From Deltaproteobacteria bacterium UBA5756 (lineage in GTDB: Bacteria > Desulfobacterota > Syntrophorhabdia > Syntrophorhabdales > Syntrophorhabdaceae), in assembly GCA_002418985.1 (NCBI GenBank), contig DIFE01000121.1, positions 1 through 32,574 of the forward strand: 32,574 nucleotides of DNA. Direction: 5' to 3'. This document shows, piece by piece, positions 9,227-16,407 of the stretch. The position numbers were made by a program, and so were the translations under genes. The number at the start of each line of letters is the position of its first letter. Position 1 is the stretch's first letter. A model generated the notes under the pieces. That model saw only the letters and a list, made by a program, of their open reading frames with translations, made no database searches and had not been told where the DNA came from.

Positions 9227-10108
9227 GTAATTGATTAATCTTTTTATTCGTATCGTTTTCGATCCGAGGTCCGCAACCCCCATGCCGATGAGAGTCCCCT
9301 GCTTGTTGAAGAGCCTCGCAGCTTCACCGTGCATCCATTCCTTCGCGTTGCCCGAAATCGGCACGGGCATCCCGTGCTTCAAAAACTTCTCCAAGGCCGT
9401 TTCCACGATCATTCCCTTAACACACCCCAGGATATTTTCCAAAGGTAACAAATAGTTTAACAGGTCTTGCTCGATTTTGAAATAATCAATATCAGTCCCC
9501 ATCTCTTCCGTGAAATCGCCATGTCTGGTTCGCTTGAGAGTATAGAGCGTCGCCCCGCATCCGAGTTTCTCACCAAGATCGCTTGCAAGCGCCCTGATGT
9601 ACGTACCCTTCGAACAGGTAACTTCGACGTCCAGATAGGGGTGCGTATAATCTAGAAGGGTGATATCGAAGATCTCCACTTCTTTCGTAGGTTGCTCGAC
9701 GGCTATGCCGCTTCTCGCCCACTTGTAAAGCGGTTTCCTGTTTACCTTTTTCGACGAGTACGCCGGCACAAGCTGGGTGATCTTTCCCAGGTAGGCATTG
9801 AGGGCCTCTTCGATAAGCTGTCGATCGAAAGGTTCCCTCGGGGTCTCGGTAAGTACCTTTCCTTCGATATCCTGCGTCTCGGTGGTAACACCGAGAAGAA
9901 ATTTTGCACGGTACCGTTTTTCGACATTCTCGAGGAAGGAAATGAGTTTCACGCCCTCGTCCAGGGCAACAGGGAGGATCCCCGTCGCATTGCGGTCGAG
10001 GGTGCCGATGTAGCCTATCTTTCTAAACTTGTGGAGCCTCTTCAGCCGCCTGATGACGTCATACGAGGACATCCCCGCCTTTTTATCAATTATTAAGAAT
10101 CCATTCAT
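9224..10108 (-). CDS. truB: tRNA pseudouridine(55) synthase TruB
   Basis: Makes pseudouridine 55 in the T-loop of tRNAs. The 294-aa protein begins MNGFLIIDKKAGMSSYDV, the normal TruB N-terminus. The frame stays open to 10261, but that extension is translated hairpin and spacer sequence, so the ATG at 10106-10108 is chosen. Catalytic Asp38 is present in GYIGTLDRNATGILPV. The family consensus around it is GHTGTLDPxATG, so His to Tyr, Thr to Ile and Pro to Arg changes surround the nucleophile. The KRYRAKFLLGVTTETQDIEG and CSKGTYIRALASDLG blocks are canonical. It ends inside the rpsO ribosome site. Confidence 0.95.
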   Translation of the reverse strand: MNGFLIIDKKAGMSSYDVIRRLKRLHKFRKIGYIGTLDRNATGILPVALDEGVKLISFLENVEKRYRAKFLLGVTTETQDIEGKVLTETPREPFDRQLIEEALNAYLGKITQLVPAYSSKKVNRKPLYKWARSGIAVEQPTKEVEIFDITLLDYTHPYLDVEVTCSKGTYIRALASDLGEKLGCGATLYTLKRTRHGDFTEEMGTDIDYFKIEQDLLNYLLPLENILGCVKGMIVETALEKFLKHGMPVPISGNAKEWMHGEAARLFNKQGTLIGMGVADLGSKTIRIKRLINY

Positions 10109-10143
10109 ATCTGCGATATCCTGTTTCCTTCCCAATATTTCAG

Positions 10144-10172
10144 TCCCGGCGGCCCTCGGCGGGCCGCCGGGA
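10144..10172 (-). promoter_or_regulatory. Perfect 12-bp GC-rich hairpin in the nrnA-truB spacer
   Basis: The 77-base gap between nrnA and truB contains arms 10144-10155 and 10161-10172 that pair perfectly, with a five-base loop at 10156-10160. On the transcribed minus strand no run of T follows, so it does not look like an intrinsic terminator. It would sit about 35 bases upstream of the truB start and could be a processing, stability or pausing element. The structure is seen directly; the role is inference. Confidence 0.7.
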
Positions 10173-10185
10173 CGACAGTTCGGAT

Positions 10186-11142
10186 CTATTCCGCTTCCTT
10201 GAGGCGCAGCGCCTGAAGCAGTTTTTCCTCCGTCTCGCTCATTGTGCCCTCGATGCGGCATCCGGCCGCGTTCTTGTGTCCTCCTCCGCCGAAGGCATTA
10301 CAAATCGCGGCAACATCGACGGTGCCCTTCGCGCGCATGCTGATCTTGTGAAGATGCTTGTTGATCTCCCGGATAAGCACCGCAACCTCGACACCCCGGA
10401 TCTCCTTTATGACTTCGACGAAACCATCGGCAAATTCACGGTTCGTTCCCGTCCTCTCGAACATGTCGGAGGTTACACGGGCCACGGCGATCCACTCGTC
10501 GTAGGTACTGAGCGTACAGAGGACCTCCCCAAGGAGAAGAAACCTTTCTTTGGGATGGTTCTCGTAGACCATCTTTGCCACTCTGGCCGGTTCCACGCCC
10601 GCCTTTACCATCTCCTCGCAGAGTTTGAAGGCTGCAAGGCTTGTATTGTCGTACCGGAGCGAGCCGGTGTCCGTGAAGACTGCAGTGTAGAGGTTTACGG
10701 CTATATCGGGGTCCGTTTTTACGCTGAGAGACTTGAGAACCCGGTAGATGATCTCTCCCGTGGACGAGGCCCCCGAATCGACAAGGTTTATCCTGCCAAA
10801 GTGATCGTTCGTATCGTGATGATCGATATTGATGACGAGCCGTCCCGGGGCGGCCATCCTCTCGTGACCGTCTCCGACACGGAAGAGGCTCCCGCAATCA
10901 AGAATAAAGACCGCATCATACTCCCCGTCGGGCAGCGTATGTACGACCCTGTCCGGACCGGGAAGAAACTCGTACCGGTATGGCACTTTGTCCTTGAGAT
11001 AGACCGTAGTCTCCTTGCCGAGCGACTCGAGTGCCAACGCAAAAGCAAAGGCGGACCCGATGGCGTCACCATCAGGATCGATGTGGGTCGTCACCAGAAA
11101 AGTCTTCCCTTTCTCGATCACCCTTTTAATCTTTGCCTTCAT
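10186..11142 (-). CDS. nrnA: Bifunctional oligoribonuclease / pAp phosphatase NrnA
   Basis: Cytoplasmic DHH-DHHA1 phosphoesterase that degrades very short RNAs (nanoRNA) and dephosphorylates 3'-phosphoadenosine 5'-phosphate. The 318-aa product shows THIDPDGDAIGS (metal-binding Asp residues), the ILDCG strand, IDHHDTN (the DHH motif), DTGSLRYDNT and C-terminal FGGGGHKNAAGC (DHHA1). The ATG at 11140-11142 is chosen over an in-frame ATG 54 bases upstream because it matches the family N-terminus and has AAGGAGG just before it. The start overlaps the end of rbfA. DHH phosphatases following rbfA are common; here a second DHH domain is encoded in the same block inside the tRNA nucleotidyltransferase. 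Confidence 0.93.
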   Translation of the reverse strand: MKAKIKRVIEKGKTFLVTTHIDPDGDAIGSAFAFALALESLGKETTVYLKDKVPYRYEFLPGPDRVVHTLPDGEYDAVFILDCGSLFRVGDGHERMAAPGRLVINIDHHDTNDHFGRINLVDSGASSTGEIIYRVLKSLSVKTDPDIAVNLYTAVFTDTGSLRYDNTSLAAFKLCEEMVKAGVEPARVAKMVYENHPKERFLLLGEVLCTLSTYDEWIAVARVTSDMFERTGTNREFADGFVEVIKEIRGVEVAVLIREINKHLHKISMRAKGTVDVAAICNAFGGGGHKNAAGCRIEGTMSETEEKLLQALRLKEAE

Positions 11143-11476
11143 CGGCCTCCTTATTAAAGATCTCTTCCATCCTCTGTACCCTTTCGAGGGAGTCATCCAG
11201 CGAGAAGGTAAGTTCCGGTATATAGCGCAGAGTCACCCGTTTCCCCAGGAGAAACTTGATGTAACCCTTCGAACGCTTCAGAGCTTCAAGGGCATGCTTT
11301 TGCTCTTCGTCACTCCCGTATATCGAAACATACACCTTCGCTGATTTGAGGTCCTCGCTTACCCGGACGTCGACAACGGTAATGAAACCAAGGCCGGGGT
11401 CCTGAAGCTCGCGCTGGATGATAAGCGAAATCTCTTCACGCAGCAGGTCTTGCACGCGCAGGCGGCGGTATCTCAT
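11126..11476 (-). CDS. rbfA: 30S ribosome-binding factor RbfA
   Basis: Single KH-fold maturation factor that binds the pre-30S subunit near the 16S rRNA 5' end and is needed at low temperature. The 116-aa product carries the family marks: RVQDLLREEISLIIQRELQDPGLGFITV, VSEDLKSAKVYVSI, and a C-terminal RYIPELTFSLDDSLE followed by a helical tail. Length is normal. Its ATG overlaps the stop of the DUF503 gene by ATGA, and its end overlaps the start of nrnA by 17 bases. Confidence 0.96.
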   Translation of the reverse strand: MRYRRLRVQDLLREEISLIIQRELQDPGLGFITVVDVRVSEDLKSAKVYVSIYGSDEEQKHALEALKRSKGYIKFLLGKRVTLRYIPELTFSLDDSLERVQRMEEIFNKEADEGKD

Positions 11477-11772
11477 ATCTCGTTCCCGATAACGATGATC
11501 TCCGATGAAGTATCAATGACTTCACCAAGGTAGAGAGACTCCATGTACTCATGGACTTTTTCAATTACATTGCTCACGTGGTCCTGTCTCACCCCTGCGA
11601 CGGTGAAACCTATTCTGGCCCTTTGCCACAGATTCGACTGGTCCACTTCGATCATCGAAATGTTAAACTTCGCCCTCGTCTTCTCAATCACTTTTCTCAG
11701 CATTTGCCGTTTGTCTTTGAGAGAGTGATTCTCAGGAAAGAAAATATCGACGCGGGATACACCAACTACCAT
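11473..11772 (-). CDS. DUF503 (YlxP-like) protein
   Basis: Small 99-aa protein of the DUF503/YlxP family, recognised by VVGVSRVDIFFPENHSLKDKRQMLRKVIEKTRAKFNIS and the central NLWQRARIGFTVAG. The family lies between infB and rbfA in many bacteria and has a ferredoxin-like fold. Its biochemical function is not firmly established; the neighbourhood implies ribosome assembly or translation initiation. It starts five bases after infB and overlaps rbfA by ATGA. Confidence 0.92.
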   Translation of the reverse strand: MVVGVSRVDIFFPENHSLKDKRQMLRKVIEKTRAKFNISMIEVDQSNLWQRARIGFTVAGVRQDHVSNVIEKVHEYMESLYLGEVIDTSSEIIVIGNEI

Positions 11773-11777
11773 AGGGC

Positions 11778-14372
11778 TTAACCGTCAAGGGTCTGCTTCT
11801 CCTTTTCTTCAACAAAGAATTCGAAGACATCCCCTTCCTGTATATCGTTGTAATCTTCGAGCGAAATGCCGCATTCGTATCCCGACTGTACTTCCCTGAC
11901 GTCGTCCTTGAAGCGTTTGAGGGCGGCGATCTTTCCCGTATGGAGGACCTTTGTTCCGCGGACGACCCTGACGGCGGAGTTACGCGTCGCCTTGCCCTCC
12001 GTTACATAGGAGCCGGCGATGACGCCGATCCGGGACACGGAATAGGTTTTCCGCACTTCAGCCTTGCCGATGGTCACCTCGACGATCTTTGGCGCCAGCA
12101 TGCCTTCCATGGCCTTTTTCACGTCATCTATCATATCGTAGATAACGGAATAGTTCCTGATCTCTATCTTTTCCTGCTCGGCCAGAGCCTGCGCTTTTGC
12201 AATGGGTCTCACGTTGAAGCCGATTATTATGGAACCTGATGCCATGGCGAGGTTCACGTCGGTTTCAGTGATCGCTCCGACCCCGCTGTGGGCTATCTGG
12301 ACTTCGACGGCATTCGTCGACATCTTCTTCAATGCTCCCACGATGGCATCGATGGTACCCCGTACATCACCCTTGACGATGACATTGAGAAAGACCTTTT
12401 CCGTCTCGCCTATCTTTGAATAGAGGTCTTCCAGAGTTGTCCTGGCGCTCTTGAGCGCCTCTCTTTCGCGGAGTTTTTCCTGTCTGAACCTGGAAAGCTC
12501 CTTGGCATAGCGTTCTTCGGTGGTAACGATGAAACGGTCGCCGCCGTGGGGAACATCCTGAAAACCCACCACCAGCACCGGTGTGGATGGCGGCGCCACC
12601 TGGATCCTGCCGCCTTTGTCGTCGATCATCGCGCGAACGCGGCCGAAAGTCATTCCTGAAATGAAAGGATCCTGTATCTTGAGGGTACCGTCCTGGATGA
12701 TGACGGTTCCAATGGGCCCATGTCCCTTGTCGAGCTCGCTTTCGATGACGGTCCCCCGGGCCAGCTTGTCCGCGTTTGCCTTGAGTTCCAGCATATCGGC
12801 CTGCAGGACGATAAGTTCCAGCAATTCCTTGATGCCTTCCTTCTTCTTCGCCGAGATCTTCGCAAACAGCGTTGCGCCGCCCCATTCCTCGGAAATGAGG
12901 TTCTGCTCGGCCAGCTCTTTCTGGACCTTGTCGATATTGGCATTCTGCTTGTCGATCTTATTTACGGCTACAATAATGGGAACTTCGGCGCTGCGGGCGT
13001 GGTTGATCGCCTCTATCGTCTGCGGCATGACCCCATCATCGGCTGCGACTACCAGAATGACTATGTCCGTGACGAGCGCTCCCCGCGCACGCATGGCGGT
13101 AAAGGCCTCATGACCGGGCGTGTCAACGAAGACGATCTCCCTGCCGTCCACATTGACCTTGTAGGCGCCGATGTGCTGGGTTATGCCGCCGGCCTCACGC
13201 TCTGCCACATTGGTGTCCCGTATGGTATCGAGAAGGAGCGTCTTGCCGTGGTCGACGTGGCCCATAATGGTGACGACAGGAGAGCGCGGCTTCAGATTCT
13301 CCTGGCTCTCTTTTTCTTCCTCTTCCCGTGCGAGGAACTCTTCCTCGATGGAAACGATCTTCTCGACATCGTAGCCGAACTCCGTCGCGGCAAGGTAAGC
13401 AGTATCGTAGTCGATCGTTTTGTTTACCGTCGCCATCACACCAAGAGGCAGGAGCTTTATGATGATATCCTGCGCCTTGACGTTCATTCTCTTCGCAAGT
13501 TCTCCGATGGTGATCTCATCACTGACCTTGACAACACGCCTGGCGATCTTTGCCTCGGGTCTTTTTTCCTCTTCAGCCCGCCTGTCACCGCCCCGGTCCC
13601 GCCTGTCTTTTCTGAAGGAACCAGTCTTCGGCCTCTGTCTCCTGAAGGAATAAAGGTCCTCTTCCTTGATGACCACCTTTCTCTTCAGGGTACCTTTCTT
13701 CTTTTCCTTGGACTCTTCTATCTCCTGCTCTTCGATCTTCTTGAGAAGCTTATCCGTTTTCTTCTTCTGGCGCTCGGGTTCTTCCCCGCCTTCGCCGCCC
13801 TCTACGGCCTTGAAATCCTTCTCAAGGTCCTGTTTGTAGGCCTCTTCGAGGACCTTGGTTATCTCTTTCTCTTTCTCTTCCGCAATATGCTCTATGTCGC
13901 CCTTGGGAGCCTGATCCTCGACCGCACGGGCTGCCGCCTGTTCGATATCGGTCCCCGAAACGTCTTCGGGCTGCCTTTCTTTTATGTGAACGTGGAGGTC
14001 TTCGGGAATCTTCCTTTGTGCCTCCTCACTTATTTCCTCTTCCAGCCTTGAGCCTTTCGGCACCTTTCTTCTGGCAGAGGCCCTTGCCGCGGAAACTTCG
14101 GCTAAGGTCTCTTCTTCGCGCCCGGCTATCTCTTCTTTCGGTTCTTCTTTCGCCTTCGGGGGAGCCTGCACCCTCCGCCTGATGATCGTGGAAGCGACCC
14201 TTGTCTCAACGAGGGTCTCCCCCGTCGCGGAGGTCTGTTCCTTTACCGGTTCGTGCGCCGCTTCGCCATCCTTCGGTTTGTCCTTAATCTTTACGCCGAT
14301 CTTTTTAAGTTTGGCGAGTATTTCGTCATCGCTGGCCTTGTCGGTAAGGGCCGTTATCTTAATTTTCGTCAT
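11778..14372 (-). CDS. infB: Translation initiation factor IF-2
   Basis: GTPase that brings initiator fMet-tRNA to the 30S subunit and promotes subunit joining. The 864-aa product opens with an IF2-N-like segment (ITALTDKASDDEILAKLKKIGV), followed by a long charged low-complexity linker rich in Glu, Lys and Arg (about 40-280). A second IF2-N module (KVSDEITIGELAKRMNVKAQDI) follows, then the G domain with GHVDHGKT near residue 370, DTPGHEAF and NKID. The C-terminal beta-barrels include the fMet-tRNA-binding domain (RVVRGTKVLHTGKIAALKRFKDDVREVQSGYECG). All GTPase motifs are intact. An AAGGAAGG site precedes the ATG. No ylxR or ylxQ gene is found in the 29 bases between nusA and infB. Confidence 0.97.
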   Translation of the reverse strand: MTKIKITALTDKASDDEILAKLKKIGVKIKDKPKDGEAAHEPVKEQTSATGETLVETRVASTIIRRRVQAPPKAKEEPKEEIAGREEETLAEVSAARASARRKVPKGSRLEEEISEEAQRKIPEDLHVHIKERQPEDVSGTDIEQAAARAVEDQAPKGDIEHIAEEKEKEITKVLEEAYKQDLEKDFKAVEGGEGGEEPERQKKKTDKLLKKIEEQEIEESKEKKKGTLKRKVVIKEEDLYSFRRQRPKTGSFRKDRRDRGGDRRAEEEKRPEAKIARRVVKVSDEITIGELAKRMNVKAQDIIIKLLPLGVMATVNKTIDYDTAYLAATEFGYDVEKIVSIEEEFLAREEEEKESQENLKPRSPVVTIMGHVDHGKTLLLDTIRDTNVAEREAGGITQHIGAYKVNVDGREIVFVDTPGHEAFTAMRARGALVTDIVILVVAADDGVMPQTIEAINHARSAEVPIIVAVNKIDKQNANIDKVQKELAEQNLISEEWGGATLFAKISAKKKEGIKELLELIVLQADMLELKANADKLARGTVIESELDKGHGPIGTVIIQDGTLKIQDPFISGMTFGRVRAMIDDKGGRIQVAPPSTPVLVVGFQDVPHGGDRFIVTTEERYAKELSRFRQEKLREREALKSARTTLEDLYSKIGETEKVFLNVIVKGDVRGTIDAIVGALKKMSTNAVEVQIAHSGVGAITETDVNLAMASGSIIIGFNVRPIAKAQALAEQEKIEIRNYSVIYDMIDDVKKAMEGMLAPKIVEVTIGKAEVRKTYSVSRIGVIAGSYVTEGKATRNSAVRVVRGTKVLHTGKIAALKRFKDDVREVQSGYECGISLEDYNDIQEGDVFEFFVEEKEKQTLDG

Positions 14373-14401
14373 TCCTGATCCTTCCTTGCTCCCCGAGGCA
14401 G

Positions 14402-15808
14402 TTATTCGCCGGCAGGAACGTTTGTCTCATCCTGCTTCGCCTCTGATTCCTGCCGCGTCTCCTCCGCCGGCCCTTCAGTACCTCCTTCTTTGTCGTCGAT
14501 TTCCACAAGCTGCGGAGCTTCCGCAGCTTCTTTCCTTTCTTCAGCTTCCCTGGCTTCCTGGGCCTCACGCGCCTTGCGGACCACGATCCCCTTCGCCTCG
14601 TCGATTATACGCCTGCAGTCATCCACGGATATACTGGTGATCTTGTTCATTTCTTCCGGCGTAAGCTTCGCTATGTCCTTGGAGTCGCGCAGGTACTCAT
14701 CGTGGAGGATACGTGCAAGAATCTCGCTTACCTTGAGATTCTCCACAAGCTCATCGATGATCTTCTTGGATGTCTTCTCCACCTCGGACTCGCTGCTTAT
14801 GTCGATCTTCCAGCTTGTCAGTTTTGAGGCAAGGCGGACATTCTGCCCTTTCTTGCCGATCGCAAGGGAAAGCTGGTCATCGTTGACGATAACTTCCATC
14901 GAATGCTCTTCTTCGTTTATATAGACCTTCGACACCCTGGCAGGTGCGAGGGTGTTGCAGACAAACTTCGCTATATCCTTACTAAAGGGGATAATGTCGA
15001 TCTTTTCACCCCTGAGTTCCTGAACGATGCTTTGCACGCGGGAACCCTTTACGCCGACACAGGCGCCGATGGGGTCGATATCGGGATCTTCGCTGTAGAC
15101 GGATATCTTTGCACGTTCTCCCGGTTCCCGGGCGGCCCCTATGATCTTGATGATTCCTTCCTGGATCTCCGGCACTTCGAGTTCGAACAGTTTCATGAGG
15201 AAACCCGGATGGGTCCTCGACATGAGAATCATACAGCCTTTCTGTCCCTTTTCCACGTCCAGAATGAGCCCTTTTACGCGCTCTCTCTGACGGAATGTCT
15301 CACCGGGTATCGCTTCTTTGAAAGGCATGAGGGCTTCAGTTCTCCCCAGGTTGATGATGTAGTGGTTCTTCTCGACCCTCTGGATAACACCCGTAATGAT
15401 CTCGCCCTTTTTGCCTTTGAACTCATTGTAAATAACGTCGCTTTCGGCGTTTCTGACCTTCTGTATGATGATCTGCTTGGCGGTCTGGGCGGCAATGCGG
15501 CCGAGTGACGACGTATCGAGCTTGATGCCGATGGCGTCACCCACGATGCACTCCGGGTCGTGGTGTCTGGCATCCTCTTCGATTATTTCCATATCGGGCT
15601 CATTGACATCTTCGACCACGGTCTTGAACTGAAACACCTCGATCTCTCCCAACTCTTCGTTGTAGTGCGCCTCAAGATCGAGATGGCTGCCGTATTTCTT
15701 TTTTGATGCCGATAATATAGCCTCTTCAAGAGCCTCGATAATGGTTTCTTTCGGTATGCCCTTTTCCTTCCCTACCTGCTCAATGACGTAATTGAGATCA
15801 AAATACAT
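14402..15808 (-). CDS. nusA: Transcription termination/antitermination factor NusA
   Basis: RNA polymerase-binding elongation factor controlling pausing, termination and antitermination. The 468-aa product has the N-terminal polymerase-binding domain (MYFDLNYVIEQVGKEKGIPK), an S1 domain (EIITGVIQRVEKNHYIINLG), KH1 (DPIGACVGVKGSRVQSIVQEL) and KH2 (DDQLSLAIGKKGQNVRLASKL). A short helix-hairpin-helix-like region (about 380-430) is followed by an acidic Glu-rich tail of low complexity. It has one weak helical repeat after KH2 rather than the two acidic repeats of enteric NusA. It starts two bases after rimP with a GAGGGG ribosome site overlapping the rimP end. Confidence 0.96.
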   Translation of the reverse strand: MYFDLNYVIEQVGKEKGIPKETIIEALEEAILSASKKKYGSHLDLEAHYNEELGEIEVFQFKTVVEDVNEPDMEIIEEDARHHDPECIVGDAIGIKLDTSSLGRIAAQTAKQIIIQKVRNAESDVIYNEFKGKKGEIITGVIQRVEKNHYIINLGRTEALMPFKEAIPGETFRQRERVKGLILDVEKGQKGCMILMSRTHPGFLMKLFELEVPEIQEGIIKIIGAAREPGERAKISVYSEDPDIDPIGACVGVKGSRVQSIVQELRGEKIDIIPFSKDIAKFVCNTLAPARVSKVYINEEEHSMEVIVNDDQLSLAIGKKGQNVRLASKLTSWKIDISSESEVEKTSKKIIDELVENLKVSEILARILHDEYLRDSKDIAKLTPEEMNKITSISVDDCRRIIDEAKGIVVRKAREAQEAREAEERKEAAEAPQLVEIDDKEGGTEGPAEETRQESEAKQDETNVPAGE

Positions 15809-15810
15809 CG

Positions 15811-16281
15811 TTACCCCTCAAAATCAAACTCCAAATGTGCCTTTTTTATAGCACATATCGGGATTGTAAACACACCTATTTTTTCCTGCACTACCACTTC
15901 CTCTTCGGTTACATCGACAATCGTGCCGACGAATTCCCGTTTGCCTTCCACTTCCTGACCGGTCACTACCCGGCACTTCCTGCCCCGGGACCTGACAAAG
16001 TCTTCCCGTTTCTTCAAGGCCCTCGTGAGCCCCGGCGATGAAACCTCCAGGGTGAAAGCATGTTCGATGATATCGTCGACATCGAGGATCCTGCTGAGTT
16101 CGCGACTCACATATTCGCAATCCTGAATCGTTACGCCTCCCTCTTTGTCTATGAAGACCCTGAGAAGCCATCTTTTCCCCGATGGACGAAATTCGATCTC
16201 AACGAGCTCCAGCAGGCGTTCGCCAAGGATGGGTGCAACTATCGCTTCTATCTTTTCTATGGTTTCCGTGGCGGATATCAT
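15811..16281 (-). CDS. rimP: Ribosome maturation factor RimP
   Basis: Assembly factor for the 30S subunit. The 156-aa product has the N-terminal domain (ERLLELVEIEFRPSGKRWLLRVFIDKEGGVTIQDCEYVSREL), the central LEVSSPGLTRALKKREDFVR signature and a C-terminal Sm-like barrel. It is the first gene of the minus-strand block and is followed directly by nusA, the conserved pairing. The start ATG at 16279-16281 has only a weak, very close AGG before it. The leader contains a promoter candidate and a hairpin with a T-tract, noted separately. Confidence 0.95.
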   Translation of the reverse strand: MISATETIEKIEAIVAPILGERLLELVEIEFRPSGKRWLLRVFIDKEGGVTIQDCEYVSRELSRILDVDDIIEHAFTLEVSSPGLTRALKKREDFVRSRGRKCRVVTGQEVEGKREFVGTIVDVTEEEVVVQEKIGVFTIPICAIKKAHLEFDFEG

Positions 16282-16294
16282 CCTGGTAAAAATT

Positions 16295-16315
16295 AAAAAA
16301 GCGGGTTGGACCCAC
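16295..16315 (-). terminator. Short hairpin plus T-tract in the rimP leader (attenuator candidate)
   Basis: On the minus strand GTGGGT and ACCCGC (16310-16315 and 16301-16306) pair with one G-T wobble around a three-base loop, followed at once by six T (16300-16295) and another T-rich stretch. The form is that of a small intrinsic terminator. It lies between the promoter candidate and the rimP start, so it could act as an attenuator for the operon. The stem is short, hence the modest confidence. Confidence 0.4.
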
Positions 16316-16331
16316 TTGAAGGTATTCTTTT

Positions 16332-16361
16332 ATCATAATTTGCAGGGGAATGCAATGCTAA
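16332..16361 (-). promoter_or_regulatory. Sigma-70-type promoter candidate for the rimP-nusA-infB block
   Basis: In the 126-base divergent gap the minus strand carries TTAGCA (16361-16356) and TATGAT (16337-16332) separated by 18 bases. Transcription would begin near 16325, giving a leader of about 45 bases before rimP. The -10 is close to consensus and the -35 is weak. It is the best candidate in this gap. Confidence 0.4.
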
Positions 16362-16407
16362 TTTACCAGCATTTCTATTGACTTTGCCCGGCACAGCAAG
16401 GTAAAAA

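Noticed and set aside
10109..10261. N-terminal extension of TruB by 51 residues
   Set aside because: The extra residues translate the GC hairpin and spacer and overlap the end of nrnA. TruB proteins start at MNGFLIIDKK-like sequence.
12720..14051. Plus-strand open frame of 443 codons opposite infB
   Set aside because: It lies antisense to the IF-2 G domain and charged linker. Its Leu/Phe-rich stretches are the mirror of Glu/Lys codons, and no ribosome site or motif was seen.
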